Origin: Dehalococcoidales bacterium | Lineage (GTDB): Bacteria > Chloroflexota > Dehalococcoidia > Dehalococcoidales > UBA5627 | Assembly: GCA_028707255.1 (NCBI GenBank) | Contig: JAQTUQ010000015.1 | Coordinates: 1 to 34,437 of the forward strand | Direction of reading: 5' to 3' | DNA: 34,437 nucleotides | In this document: piece by piece, positions 25,580 to 33,006 of the stretch | Layout: every line of letters begins with the position of its first letter | Numbering within the stretch: the stretch's first letter is position 1 | Notes under the pieces: model-generated | The model's database searches: none | Told to the model about the DNA's origin: nothing | What the model saw: only the letters and a program-made list of their open reading frames with translations | Made by a program: the position numbers and the translations under genes

Positions 25580-25609
25580 TTGACCTTTTTAGAACATTTG
25601 TGCTATTTT
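25580..25609 (+). promoter_or_regulatory. Promoter of the Cys-cluster/HTH gene with SOS-like operator between -35 and -10
   Basis: TTGACC (25580-25585), an 18-bp spacer and TATTTT (25604-25609). The imperfect dyad TAGAACATTTGTGCTA (25590-25605) fills the spacer, the classic position for a repressor operator. Confidence 0.6.
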
Positions 25610-25662
25610 AATATCACTCGGCAGGATATGAGCTGAAAGAATCGAAAACGGAGTTGTAAGTT

Positions 25663-25941
25663 ATGGATATGGAAACAACGCTGGATGCTGAGACGGACTT
25701 ACTCCCCGAGCACTGTCACTACCGCGACGAAGGCTGCGAACTGGCAGAGTCTTGCCTTAACTGTCCTTTTCCGGAATGCATTTTCGATGAACCGGGAGGC
25801 AAAAGGAAGTTGCTTATGGAACGGAGAAACGGCGAAATCGCCCGGCTGTATGATAATGAAAAGAAGAGTGTTAAAGAACTGGCGCGCATTTTTAACCTCA
25901 GCATCCGCACCATTCAAAGAGCGCTCAAAGAACAACGTTAA
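25663..25941 (+). CDS. Cys-cluster plus helix-turn-helix DNA-binding protein
   Basis: Small regulator-like protein of 92 residues. Seen: an N-terminal cysteine cluster at 18, 25, 31, 34 and 39 (CX6CX5CX2CX4C, containing ESCLNCPFPEC), probably metal-binding, and a C-terminal helix-turn-helix (about 65-90, KSVKELARIFNLSIRTIQRAL) of the resolvase/Trp-repressor-like kind. GGAG precedes ATG 25663; ATG 25669 is an alternative. It sits between the terminase and the portal genes and has the SOS-like operator in its promoter. It could control late phage genes, or act with the terminase at a packaging site; neither is shown. Confidence 0.75.
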   Translation: MDMETTLDAETDLLPEHCHYRDEGCELAESCLNCPFPECIFDEPGGKRKLLMERRNGEIARLYDNEKKSVKELARIFNLSIRTIQRALKEQR

Positions 25942-25990
25942 AACTATGGTACTAATGGATTGCAGTGTTAAAACAAGAGGATAAATATAA

Positions 25991-26046
25991 ACCTCTCCTC
26001 TATCCCCTCTCCGCTGGCGGAGAGGGGAACTCAAAAGGGGTGAGGT
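25991..26046. repeat. ACCTCACCCC-ended hairpin element, single-hairpin copy
   Basis: A 56-bp element with ends ACCTCTCCTC (25991-26000) and AGGGGTGAGGT (26036-26046) around an 11-bp stem CCCCTCTCCGC/GCGGAGAGGGG (26004-26014 and 26017-26027). It ends 32 bp before the portal start. Confidence 0.7.
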
Positions 26047-26078
26047 AATAAAACGCTTTCGATTTAAAAAGGAGAGAT

Positions 26079-27464
26079 ATGGCAAGCGATAATTTTAACC
26101 CGTCTCATCTGGAACAACTGGATTTGGAACGTATGCGCAATTACCGCCAGATGCTGGATTTTTACAACGGCAGCCAGTGGCAAAACCGCAGCATCCGCAG
26201 CGAAAAACAGCTTTCCTTCAACTATGCGCGGGCAGTTATCGACAAGGTAACCGCCTATATGATGGCGGGAGCACTCTGCAAGGTGGATGCCGACGACGAC
26301 TCCGAAGAAGCAAAAGGGAGAGCCTTAAACGCGGAAAAGGCATTGCAGCAGGCATATGCCGATAACAACCTGGAGCAGCTGGATTTCGATACCGAAACCG
26401 ATTGCGCCATACTGGGCGACGCCTGCTATAAAGTAACCTGGGACACAATAAAAAAGCGTGTAAGAGTGACCGCCCCCGATGTATCAGGCATCTACGCCTG
26501 GTGGCTGGGAGACGATAGCTCCAAAATATGGCGCGTTGCCTCGAAATACAGCCTCACCGCCGATGAAAGCGTATTACTGTACGGCATTAAACCGGCAGGA
26601 AAGACGGCAAAAATAGTCGAGCTGTGGACGGACGGCCTCTTTGAATTGTGGCTGGACGGTAGCCTGATTGAGAAGAAAGCCAATCCCTACGGGTTTATCC
26701 CCTTCGTTATCTTTCCCAACCTGCGCGAACCCAAAAAGTTCTGGGGAAAATCGGATATCACACAATTGGCGGAACCTCAATGCGAACTCAACCGCGCTAT
26801 GAGCCAGCTATCACGCATCCTGGAGCTATCGGGCAACCCCATCGCCGTGCTGGAAAACGTGGAGGAATCGGAGGATATCGCCGTCAGCCCGGGGGCGGTC
26901 TGGAATATACCCGAAGAAGCCAAGGCCTACCTGCTGGACTTGTTGCAGGGTGGAGGGGTCAATCTGCATATCGAGTATATCAACCTGCTTTACCGCACCC
27001 TGCACGACCTCGGCGAATCGCCCCGCGCCACCTTCGGCAGCACCTCCGGCAACTCATCGGGAGTGGCGCTGGAAATCGAGATGCAGCCGCTCCTGCAAAA
27101 GGTCTGGCGTAAAAGGCTGATACGCAACACTGCCTACTGCGAGCGCAACAGGCTGATTCTAAGGCTGGTCTCGAAATATACGGGGCAGGACTTCGGGGAT
27201 TGCAGATTGCAAATGGTCTGGAGCCCGGTACTGCCGCGGGATATGACAGGGCTGGTTTCCAGCGAGCAGATACTCGTCCAGAACGGCATCCATTCCAGGC
27301 GCACCGCCATGTCGCAAATCGGCATCAAATCACCCGAATCCGAGTTTGCAAGCTGGCTGGAAGAGAGGGCTGCCATATTGAAGATGAATAATGAACACAA
27401 CACTAAGACTGCGGTCAAGATGCGGGAGAGAGCAGAGATAAATACCGCAGCGGAAGGGTTTTAA
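26079..27464 (+). CDS. Phage portal protein, SPP1 gp6-like
   Basis: Forms the dodecameric portal at the capsid vertex through which DNA is packaged. Seen in 461 residues: N-terminal YRQMLDFYNGSQW and NYARAVIDKVTAYMMAG, typical of the SPP1-type portal; a beta-rich wing (about 105-200), PNLREPKKFWGKSDITQL, then the stem/crown region with a long helix (AQPQCELNRAMSQLSRI-like) and SSGVALEIEMQPLLQKVWRKR. AAAGGAGAG lies before the ATG. Length and order are intact and it runs directly into the scaffold gene, so it looks functional. GC and codon use resemble the host, unlike a recent arrival. Confidence 0.9.
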   Translation: MASDNFNPSHLEQLDLERMRNYRQMLDFYNGSQWQNRSIRSEKQLSFNYARAVIDKVTAYMMAGALCKVDADDDSEEAKGRALNAEKALQQAYADNNLEQLDFDTETDCAILGDACYKVTWDTIKKRVRVTAPDVSGIYAWWLGDDSSKIWRVASKYSLTADESVLLYGIKPAGKTAKIVELWTDGLFELWLDGSLIEKKANPYGFIPFVIFPNLREPKKFWGKSDITQLAEPQCELNRAMSQLSRILELSGNPIAVLENVEESEDIAVSPGAVWNIPEEAKAYLLDLLQGGGVNLHIEYINLLYRTLHDLGESPRATFGSTSGNSSGVALEIEMQPLLQKVWRKRLIRNTAYCERNRLILRLVSKYTGQDFGDCRLQMVWSPVLPRDMTGLVSSEQILVQNGIHSRRTAMSQIGIKSPESEFASWLEERAAILKMNNEHNTKTAVKMRERAEINTAAEGF

Positions 27465-27465
27465 A

Positions 27466-27948
27466 ATGATAGCGGAGGTTTTTGGATTGGAAGCAGAAAC
27501 GAAGATACAGGAAGAGACTATGAATCAAGAGGAGGCAGAGAGCAGCGAAAACGAACTGAGCGGATTGAAAATCAAGCTTGGCGAACTTGAAAAAGCATCC
27601 GCTGGAAAAGAACTGAAAATCAACTTGCTTGAGCAAAAACTGAACGAGATATCGAAACAGCAAAAGGAAACGGAAAACAGGCTCTCAACTGCCGTTAACA
27701 GCTACCGGGCATTGATTACCGGTAATAATGCCGGGATACCGGACGAACTGATAAAAGGCGACACTATCGAGGAAATCGACGGCTCGCTGGTTAAGGCAAA
27801 AATACTGGTTAACCGGATAAAACAGGGATTGGAGAGCGAGATTGCGGCAACGCGCATCCCCGGCGGCGCACCCGTAAGAAGCGAGATGGATATATCGGGG
27901 CTGTCCCCCATTGAGAAAATCAAGTATGCCATGGGGAGAAAAAACTAA
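27466..27948 (+). CDS. Phage scaffold-like protein
   Basis: Probable capsid-assembly scaffold, called from its position between portal and capsid genes and from its make-up. The 160 residues are highly charged and mostly coiled coil (about 30-75, SGLKIKLGELEKASAGKEL and NLLEQKLNEISKQQKE), followed by a segment resembling the C-terminal part of scaffold proteins that ends SGLSPIEKIKYAMGRKN. It starts one base after the portal stop with GGAAGGG upstream; a second ATG at 27520 is possible. No protease motif is seen. Confidence 0.75.
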   Translation: MIAEVFGLEAETKIQEETMNQEEAESSENELSGLKIKLGELEKASAGKELKINLLEQKLNEISKQQKETENRLSTAVNSYRALITGNNAGIPDELIKGDTIEEIDGSLVKAKILVNRIKQGLESEIAATRIPGGAPVRSEMDISGLSPIEKIKYAMGRKN

Positions 27949-27950
27949 AA

Positions 27951-28008
27951 CCGTTCGTGTCCTTCGACAGGCTCAGGATGAGCGGGTCTTGTCGAATCCA
28001 TAGCGGCT
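27951..28008. repeat. REP-like unit after the scaffold gene
   Basis: A CCGTTCGTG...CCTTCGACAGGCTCAGGATGAGCGGG...CTTGTCGAATCCATAGCGGC unit, of the same family as 5808, 12538, 16354, 20212, 32569 and 33570. Confidence 0.65.
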
Positions 28009-28032
28009 ACGATTAAAGATTCAAGGAAATTA

Positions 28033-28138
28033 CCCTCATCAGTCTCATTACATTCGACAGCTTCCCCCGAGGGAAGCCGTTTTTAGCCTTCCCCTTGGGG
28101 AAGGTGTCATCCAGATGAATCTGGATGACGGATGAGGG
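28033..28138. repeat. CCCTCATC-ended miniature element, copy 2
   Basis: Ends CCCTCATC (28033-28040) and GATGAGGG (28131-28138). Internal hairpins are GCTTCCCCCGAGGGAAGC (28060-28077), CCTTCCCCTTGGGGAAGG and GTCATCCAGATGAATCTGG. Its reverse complement aligns with 12341-12463. It separates scaffold and capsid genes. Confidence 0.7.
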
Positions 28139-28190
28139 CGCCAATAACTGACACTAAATATATTAATAAATTTAAAAGGAGAAAAAATAA

Positions 28191-29111
28191 ATGGCTTTAA
28201 CTTTAACCGAAGCTTCGAAATTATCGAACGACCTGTTACTGCGGGGCGTGGTGGAAACCGTTATTAAGGACTCACCCGTACTGCAGCGAATGCCTTTTAT
28301 CGAGGTGATGGGAAACAGCCTGACCTATAACCGCGAGAACACCCTGCCCGGTATCGATTTCTACGATGTGGGAGACACGTGGAACGAATCGACGCCCACC
28401 TTCGACCAGAAGACCGCCAACCTGAAAATCATCGGCGGCGATGCGGACGTGGATAACTTTTTAAAAGCCACGCGCAGTAATATACAGGACCTGGAAGCCG
28501 CCGTCATCGAGATGAAAGCCAAGGCGCTCCGACACAAATTCGAAGAGATTTTCATCTACGGGGATTCGGAGACCAGCATCAAACAATTCGACGGCATCAG
28601 GAAATTAATCGATACCGAAAGCGAAAGCGGGCAGGTGGTAGCGATATCGGCAAGCGGAGACACGCTGACGCTGGATAAGCTGGATGAGCTGATAGACGCC
28701 GTTAAGGGAGGCAAACCGGATATGCTGCTGATGAGCCGCCGTTCGAGGCGCAAAATCAATTCGCTGGTAAGGGGAACGGGCAGTATGCTGGCAACCGACC
28801 GCGATAGCTGGGGCAATTTTATCCAGCTCTGGGACGGCATTCCCATCGGCGTCAACGACTGGATTCTGGATACGCATACCGTAGCCGATGGCGTTGAGAC
28901 CGCCACAACCGGCGGCAATTGCTCTACCATTTATGCCCTCCAGTTCGGCGAAGGCGCACTGTGCGGTCTTTCCAGCCCCGGCTTCTTACAGGTCGAACCT
29001 ATCGGGCAACTGGAAAACAAGGACGCCTCACGCACCCGCGTCAAGTGGTACTGCTCGATGGCGCTCTTTTCATCCGTCAAGGCAGCCGCACTGATCGGGG
29101 TACAGGATTAA
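28191..29111 (+). CDS. Phage major capsid protein, HK97-like
   Basis: Likely the capsid shell subunit. In 306 residues: N-terminal helical segment (LTEASKLSNDLLLRGVVETVIKDSPVLQ), an E-loop-like stretch with NTLPGIDFYDVGD, and the DVDNFLKATRSNIQDLEAAVIEMKAKAL helix typical of the HK97 spine region, then PDMLLMSRRSRRKINSLVRGTG and IPIGVNDWILD of the axial domain. Size fits a capsid protein without an attached delta domain. AAAAGGAG lies about 12 nt before the ATG. Assignment rests on position and pattern; fold not verified. Confidence 0.82.
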   Translation: MALTLTEASKLSNDLLLRGVVETVIKDSPVLQRMPFIEVMGNSLTYNRENTLPGIDFYDVGDTWNESTPTFDQKTANLKIIGGDADVDNFLKATRSNIQDLEAAVIEMKAKALRHKFEEIFIYGDSETSIKQFDGIRKLIDTESESGQVVAISASGDTLTLDKLDELIDAVKGGKPDMLLMSRRSRRKINSLVRGTGSMLATDRDSWGNFIQLWDGIPIGVNDWILDTHTVADGVETATTGGNCSTIYALQFGEGALCGLSSPGFLQVEPIGQLENKDASRTRVKWYCSMALFSSVKAAALIGVQD

Positions 29112-29131
29112 AAAAACGACATTTGTTCGTT

Positions 29132-29224
29132 CCCCCTTCTCTGATTTCGGAGAAGGGGGACAGGGGGATGAGGTTTTTATCTTTCATACCTCACCCCTAT
29201 CCCCTCTCCGCTGGCAGAGAGGGG
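29132..29224. repeat. ACCTCACCCC-family element, copy 2 (parts in swapped order)
   Basis: It carries the 45-nt block (29132-29176) identical to 22674-22718, then an ACCTCACCCC-hairpin unit (29188-29224). The two halves occur in the opposite order to the copy at 22602-22718. It lies between the capsid gene and the adaptor gene. Confidence 0.7.
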
Positions 29225-29251
29225 AACCGGACATACTATCAAGGAGTCATT

Positions 29252-29884
29252 ATGACACTAAACGAAATAAGGACGCTGGTCAGGCGCGACCTGCGCGATG
29301 AAGACGCCAATAATTATCGCTGGAACGATGATGAAATAAACAGGCATATTTTGCACGCCGTTAAGGATGTTTCTGAAGCTATTCCGTTGCAGCAGACCGT
29401 AATTATCCCTACCACCGGCGGCTCCAGAGAGCTGGATATATCGGGCATTGCCGACAGGATTGCGATAAGGGCAGTGGAATACCCCGTAAACCGCTTTCCG
29501 AAGCATTACCATCGTTTTTCCCTCTGGGAAAATACCCTGACATTAATCGATAGCAAAATCCCAGACGGCGGAAACGCCTGCATTTACTACGAAAAGGCGC
29601 ACACTATCGACGATTCCGGTTCCAGCATTCCGGCGTATATGGAAGAACTGGTAATTTGCGGCGCCTGCGGCTATGCCGCCATCGAATGGGCAGCCTTCTC
29701 CATAAACCGCGTCAATACAGGTGGCAAAAGTACGCCTCAGGAGTTTTTACGCTGGGGAAAAACCAAAATCGATTATTTCAGAAGCAAGCTGAAAAGGATG
29801 GGGAATAAAAACCGCGTTCGCATCAGCCGGATGTACCAAACGGGTTCTCAGACAGCCTTCGAGACAACGAGTCATATGCCTTGA
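29252..29884 (+). CDS. Phage head-tail connector/adaptor-like protein
   Basis: Probable adaptor ring protein joining portal to tail, from its place right after the capsid gene and from its N-terminus. 210 residues from ATG 29252 (AAGGAG upstream): a helical N-terminal segment (MTLNEIRTLVRRDLRDED, NRHILHAVKDVSEAIP) like gp6/gp15 connectors, then a beta-rich middle (QQTVIIPTTGGSRELDI) and a C-terminal basic tail (KLKRMGNKNRVRISRMY). A longer open frame extends upstream to 28919 inside the capsid gene, but the Shine-Dalgarno picks 29252. Moderately sure. Confidence 0.7.
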   Translation: MTLNEIRTLVRRDLRDEDANNYRWNDDEINRHILHAVKDVSEAIPLQQTVIIPTTGGSRELDISGIADRIAIRAVEYPVNRFPKHYHRFSLWENTLTLIDSKIPDGGNACIYYEKAHTIDDSGSSIPAYMEELVICGACGYAAIEWAAFSINRVNTGGKSTPQEFLRWGKTKIDYFRSKLKRMGNKNRVRISRMYQTGSQTAFETTSHMP

Positions 29885-29944
29885 ATCTGGGGGTTTTGAA
29901 ATAAGTGGCGACTGCGACAGCGATTGATAAAGGAGTTAATTCAA

Positions 29945-30187
29945 ATGAGCATTTATAAAGCTGTCTGGAAAGTAATCGGCGGCAGACCATGGACATATAT
30001 ACTGCGCGATATCTGGCACAAATACGAAGGGCTGTGCATCATCGCGCTGGTAGCCGTCGGGGCTTTGCTGGGGCACTGGTTCTGGCCGCAGCTCTCGTGT
30101 TTATTTTTAACATTCACCGGCGGTTATATTGCCGGGCACCTCTTTTGGGGCAAAGAGTATATCCCCGACCAGAAAGGAGATGAGTGA
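29945..30187 (+). CDS. Small phage-module membrane protein
   Basis: Unrecognised, 80 residues from ATG 29945 with AAAGGAG upstream (an in-frame TTG at 29924 would extend it). Two hydrophobic helices (about 31-47 and 51-67) around a short loop GHWFWPQLS, with a charged C-terminus EYIPDQKGDE. A holin-like role is possible from size and topology, but holins rarely sit here without an endolysin. Its end overlaps the start of the hub-like gene by 4 nt (GTGA), so the two are translationally coupled. Confidence 0.65.
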   Translation: MSIYKAVWKVIGGRPWTYILRDIWHKYEGLCIIALVAVGALLGHWFWPQLSCLFLTFTGGYIAGHLFWGKEYIPDQKGDE

Positions 30188-32193
30188 ACCGCATGAAAAA
30201 TCTTTCCGATACTCTGATTAAGACACAAAAACAGGCGAGCCATATTCCGTACGTCGAACTGGAAGCGGTCAACAGGATAAACGGAGTTACAAAGCTGCAT
30301 TGGCAGAGGCTGTATAGCGGAACAGAGGAGGAATACTTTCATGCCGTAACGTTAGCCGCGGACGGCTCTTTAATCCGGGCAAGAATCACTCCTACTTCAG
30401 ATTCCCGTAAATTATATGTACAGCGCATTGTAAACCCCGGGGAAGATTCCGCTTTCGGCTCATGGCATTATACCGGCCAGTATAATGCCGTAATTGTCGC
30501 CGCCGCATCACTGGGAGCAACCGTTTCCATCTTCTGGATTAAGAGCGACCGCAAGATACAATGCATTATAAGCAATGATTACGGAGCGACATGGTCGGAC
30601 GCACAGCTTGTCGACTATTCCCCGACTACCGCCATTAACGGCATCTCCGCCTCTTATAAGCCAAACGGCGATTTAGCGCTATTTTTTGCCGACCAATCTG
30701 CTCTTTACGTTAAAAAGCTGGTTAACGGACAGTGGCAGGCAAAATCCGCCTGGGATAAGACGACCGGGAATCTTTCGGGGGTATCGGCTGTTTATGATAA
30801 CGATTGGAACCTGTTCGTTACCGGGAAAGACTCCAATGGCAACTTCAGGTTATGGAGCATTGTTTATGGAGACGGCGGAAACATCCCCGCCGGCAGTTGG
30901 GGAGAACTGCAAACGCTGGCCGAAGCGCCTTCCGACGGCAATTTCAGCTATCATCATGCGTTTTTAGATAAACCGGATGCTTTCAGGTGTTTCTATATCG
31001 AAAAGTACGGCGGCAACGAGACTTATTCCCAACCTTTTTCAACCCATACCATAGGAAACTTCGCAGATAACCTCTGGCTCGAACCGCAGCCGTTCAACCT
31101 GTCTTCAGAGTACGGACTGGCAATCGCCCATAATGAAAATTATTGCTGGTTATCCTGCGCAAACAGTGTCTGGAGAGCACCGCTTTCCGAACAGAGATTT
31201 GACATTACAAACGATATTCTTTCACTGAAACAGGAAACAATCGGATTCGAAAGCAGGCTTACCGTCGAACTTGTAAAAGATGACACAAAACATTCCTCCC
31301 TGCCGCCCCCGCTCGATATCGGCTGCCGGCTGAACTTCAACCCGGGTTATATAACCGAAAACGGATGCGAAGTCTGCGGCGGACAATCGTATACTCTGCA
31401 AGCATACGAATATATTAATTCGAAAGGCTCGGCAAAACTGGTTTTGTATGCGGTAAACGGATGGGACAACTTAAACCGCTGGACGGCAAGACAGCAGTAC
31501 TGCTGGAACCGGGATTCAGAAGATATGAGCGTTAAGGATATACTGGCTTTTATACTGGCAAGAGCCGGATTAAAACTGGAGGTTATCTCGGCATCGGATG
31601 CTATCGGGAGTTTCTATCCGGACTTCAATATCAATCCCGGTACAAAGGGCGACAGTATCGTTAAAAAGCTGCTGTCGTTCGTGCCCGACCTGCTTTTCAT
31701 AGAGGGGTATACTGCCCGTCTGGTAAATCCGCTGCCGGATGATAATCCGGTGTATTCATATTCCGCACCGCAGATTGACGGCATGCATCCGATTCTCGCA
31801 GGCAGATACAGAACCGAAGCCTCCGATTATAATCATATCCGGGTGGAGGGACTCGACGACATCAACAACCAAGCCCTGATTCTTAATTGTTATGAATATG
31901 CGGACATAGAAAATAGCTATGCCCGCTTTCTATCCGTCGAGGACGTCAATATCGGCTCTATCGATGCGGCAAGAAGCCGGGGCGAGGCGATACTGAGACG
32001 CTATGAGATAGAAAATTTAACAGGATATATCGAAATCCATCCGAACTGCGGGCAGCAGTTATATGACGTTATCGATATAACCGATAGCAAAGCGGGGCTG
32101 GTAAATGAAAAGAGACGTATTACCGGTTTAAAAACCCTTTTTCTTCCCGCCTGCGGCAAGTATCTGCAAACACTGCTGTTGGGAAAAGTATAA
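30184..32193 (+). CDS. Beta-propeller plus tail-hub-like phage structural protein
   Basis: The 669-residue protein joins two parts. The first (about 40-330) is beta-rich with an Asp-box S-x-D-x-G-x-T-W at 130-137 (SNDYGATW) and repeated YNDN-like blade motifs, i.e. a sialidase/BNR-type propeller. The second (about 340-669) resembles baseplate-hub or tail-tip domains: an LQAYEYINSKGSAKLV strand pair, SVKDILAFILARAGLKLEVIS, and a DSIVKKLLSFVPDLLFIEGYTARLV segment. It may bind cell-surface sugars and form the distal tip. Starts GTG 30184 with AAGGAG; overlaps the upstream stop. Functional call is inference. Confidence 0.65.
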   Translation: MNRMKNLSDTLIKTQKQASHIPYVELEAVNRINGVTKLHWQRLYSGTEEEYFHAVTLAADGSLIRARITPTSDSRKLYVQRIVNPGEDSAFGSWHYTGQYNAVIVAAASLGATVSIFWIKSDRKIQCIISNDYGATWSDAQLVDYSPTTAINGISASYKPNGDLALFFADQSALYVKKLVNGQWQAKSAWDKTTGNLSGVSAVYDNDWNLFVTGKDSNGNFRLWSIVYGDGGNIPAGSWGELQTLAEAPSDGNFSYHHAFLDKPDAFRCFYIEKYGGNETYSQPFSTHTIGNFADNLWLEPQPFNLSSEYGLAIAHNENYCWLSCANSVWRAPLSEQRFDITNDILSLKQETIGFESRLTVELVKDDTKHSSLPPPLDIGCRLNFNPGYITENGCEVCGGQSYTLQAYEYINSKGSAKLVLYAVNGWDNLNRWTARQQYCWNRDSEDMSVKDILAFILARAGLKLEVISASDAIGSFYPDFNINPGTKGDSIVKKLLSFVPDLLFIEGYTARLVNPLPDDNPVYSYSAPQIDGMHPILAGRYRTEASDYNHIRVEGLDDINNQALILNCYEYADIENSYARFLSVEDVNIGSIDAARSRGEAILRRYEIENLTGYIEIHPNCGQQLYDVIDITDSKAGLVNEKRRITGLKTLFLPACGKYLQTLLLGKV

Positions 32194-32207
32194 GTAAGGA
32201 GCTATAT

Positions 32208-32420
32208 ATGATAATAGAAAAAGGGCTGCTTAAAAGTTTCAACTCGGTAGACTATATAGCCGATGTCATGATTAACGGAAGTTATAAGACACCTATGGAA
32301 AGAGTCTCTGTGGCCCGCAATATCCCTTCTGCCGCGATGATTGACGAAAGGCAGGTCGCAGTGCTCTTTTACGACGGGTATAATTCCAGAAATGCCGTCA
32401 TAATAGCTGTTTACGATTAA
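32208..32420 (+). CDS. Small OB-like phage tail/spike protein
   Basis: 70 residues, unrecognised by name. AAGGAG lies 8 nt before ATG 32208, 15 nt after the hub-like gene. The pattern (DYIADVMINGSYKTPMERVSV, ARNIPSAAMIDERQVAVLF, DGYNSRNAVIIAVYD) is that of a small beta-barrel, resembling the OB domain of phage spike or baseplate proteins. It is the last gene of the phage module; it probably works with the hub-like protein. A structure prediction would settle it. Confidence 0.6.
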   Translation: MIIEKGLLKSFNSVDYIADVMINGSYKTPMERVSVARNIPSAAMIDERQVAVLFYDGYNSRNAVIIAVYD

Positions 32421-32684
32421 GGATTATGAAAAGTTATTTTTCCACCCGCTCTCAGACCTTGTCTTGATGCGTCGGGGAATAGACGGGGAGCGAAAAAACG
32501 AGATGGATAATGATATAAAATCGGGTTTCGTTCAATCATAGTTTCTTCCACTCTAAGACCCTTCGACAGTTTCAGGACGAGCGGAAGAAATAGATAGCCG
32601 CTCGTGGTGAGCTTGTCGAATCCATAGCGGCGTCAAACAAATATCTACAGCAACCAAGATTAAAAAATCCAAAATCGGCACTCC
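32421..32684. repeat. Intergenic REP-like unit between phage module and rpsU
   Basis: There is no gene. A REP-like pair CCCTTCGACAGTTTCAGGACGAGCGG and GCCGCTCGTGGTGAGCTTG...CCATAGCGGC lies at 32569-32633. Confidence 0.6.
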
Positions 32685-32714
32685 TTGACACTTCACTCAG
32701 TTTTAACATAAAAT
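32685..32714 (+). promoter_or_regulatory. rpsU promoter
   Basis: TTGACA (32685-32690), an 18-bp spacer and TAAAAT (32709-32714). The leader holds a CTTTGC/GCAAAG hairpin (about 32723-32742) and GTAG...CTAC (about 32747-32760) before the Shine-Dalgarno. Confidence 0.75.
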
Positions 32715-32790
32715 TAAATGTTCTTTGCCCGTTCAGCAAAGGCATGTAGTTGTTTCTACGATAATCAGAACACAAAGGAGGCTGATGCTA

Positions 32791-32991
32791 GTGGCCACAG
32801 TTATGAAGGCCAATGAGGGTGAAAGCTTCGACAGTTTGCTTAAACGGTTCAACAGGAAGGTCCAGCAGGACGGAATCCTGTCGGAGGTTCGCCGCAGAGG
32901 GCGCTACCAGAAACCGTTAACCAGGCGTGCACGTAAAGATGCAGCCAGCAGACGTCAGGCAAACAAAGCTGCCAGAGCGAATAAGAGATAG
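32791..32991 (+). CDS. rpsU: 30S ribosomal protein S21
   Basis: Small ribosomal protein near the 3' end of 16S rRNA. Seen: GESFDSLLKRFNRKVQQDGI, then SEVRRRGRYQKPLTRRARK and a basic tail ending AARANKR, the S21 pattern. I choose GTG 32791 (66 residues) because AAAGGAGG ends 9 nt before it; an in-frame ATG at 32785 is too close (3 nt). The rpsU-yqeY pair is a conserved arrangement in many bacteria; here it follows a consensus promoter. Confidence 0.93.
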   Translation: MATVMKANEGESFDSLLKRFNRKVQQDGILSEVRRRGRYQKPLTRRARKDAASRRQANKAARANKR

Positions 32992-33006
32992 GGAGAGTTA
33001 AGTAAG

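Noticed and set aside
28919-29251. Extended N-terminus of the adaptor protein overlapping the capsid gene
   Set aside because: The extension translates the capsid gene and the hairpin element in another frame; AAGGAG before ATG 29252 marks the start.
20095-32633. Attachment sites flanking the phage module
   Set aside because: The similar sequences at both borders are REP-like family members that also occur inside and outside the module; no tRNA gene or integrase is present.
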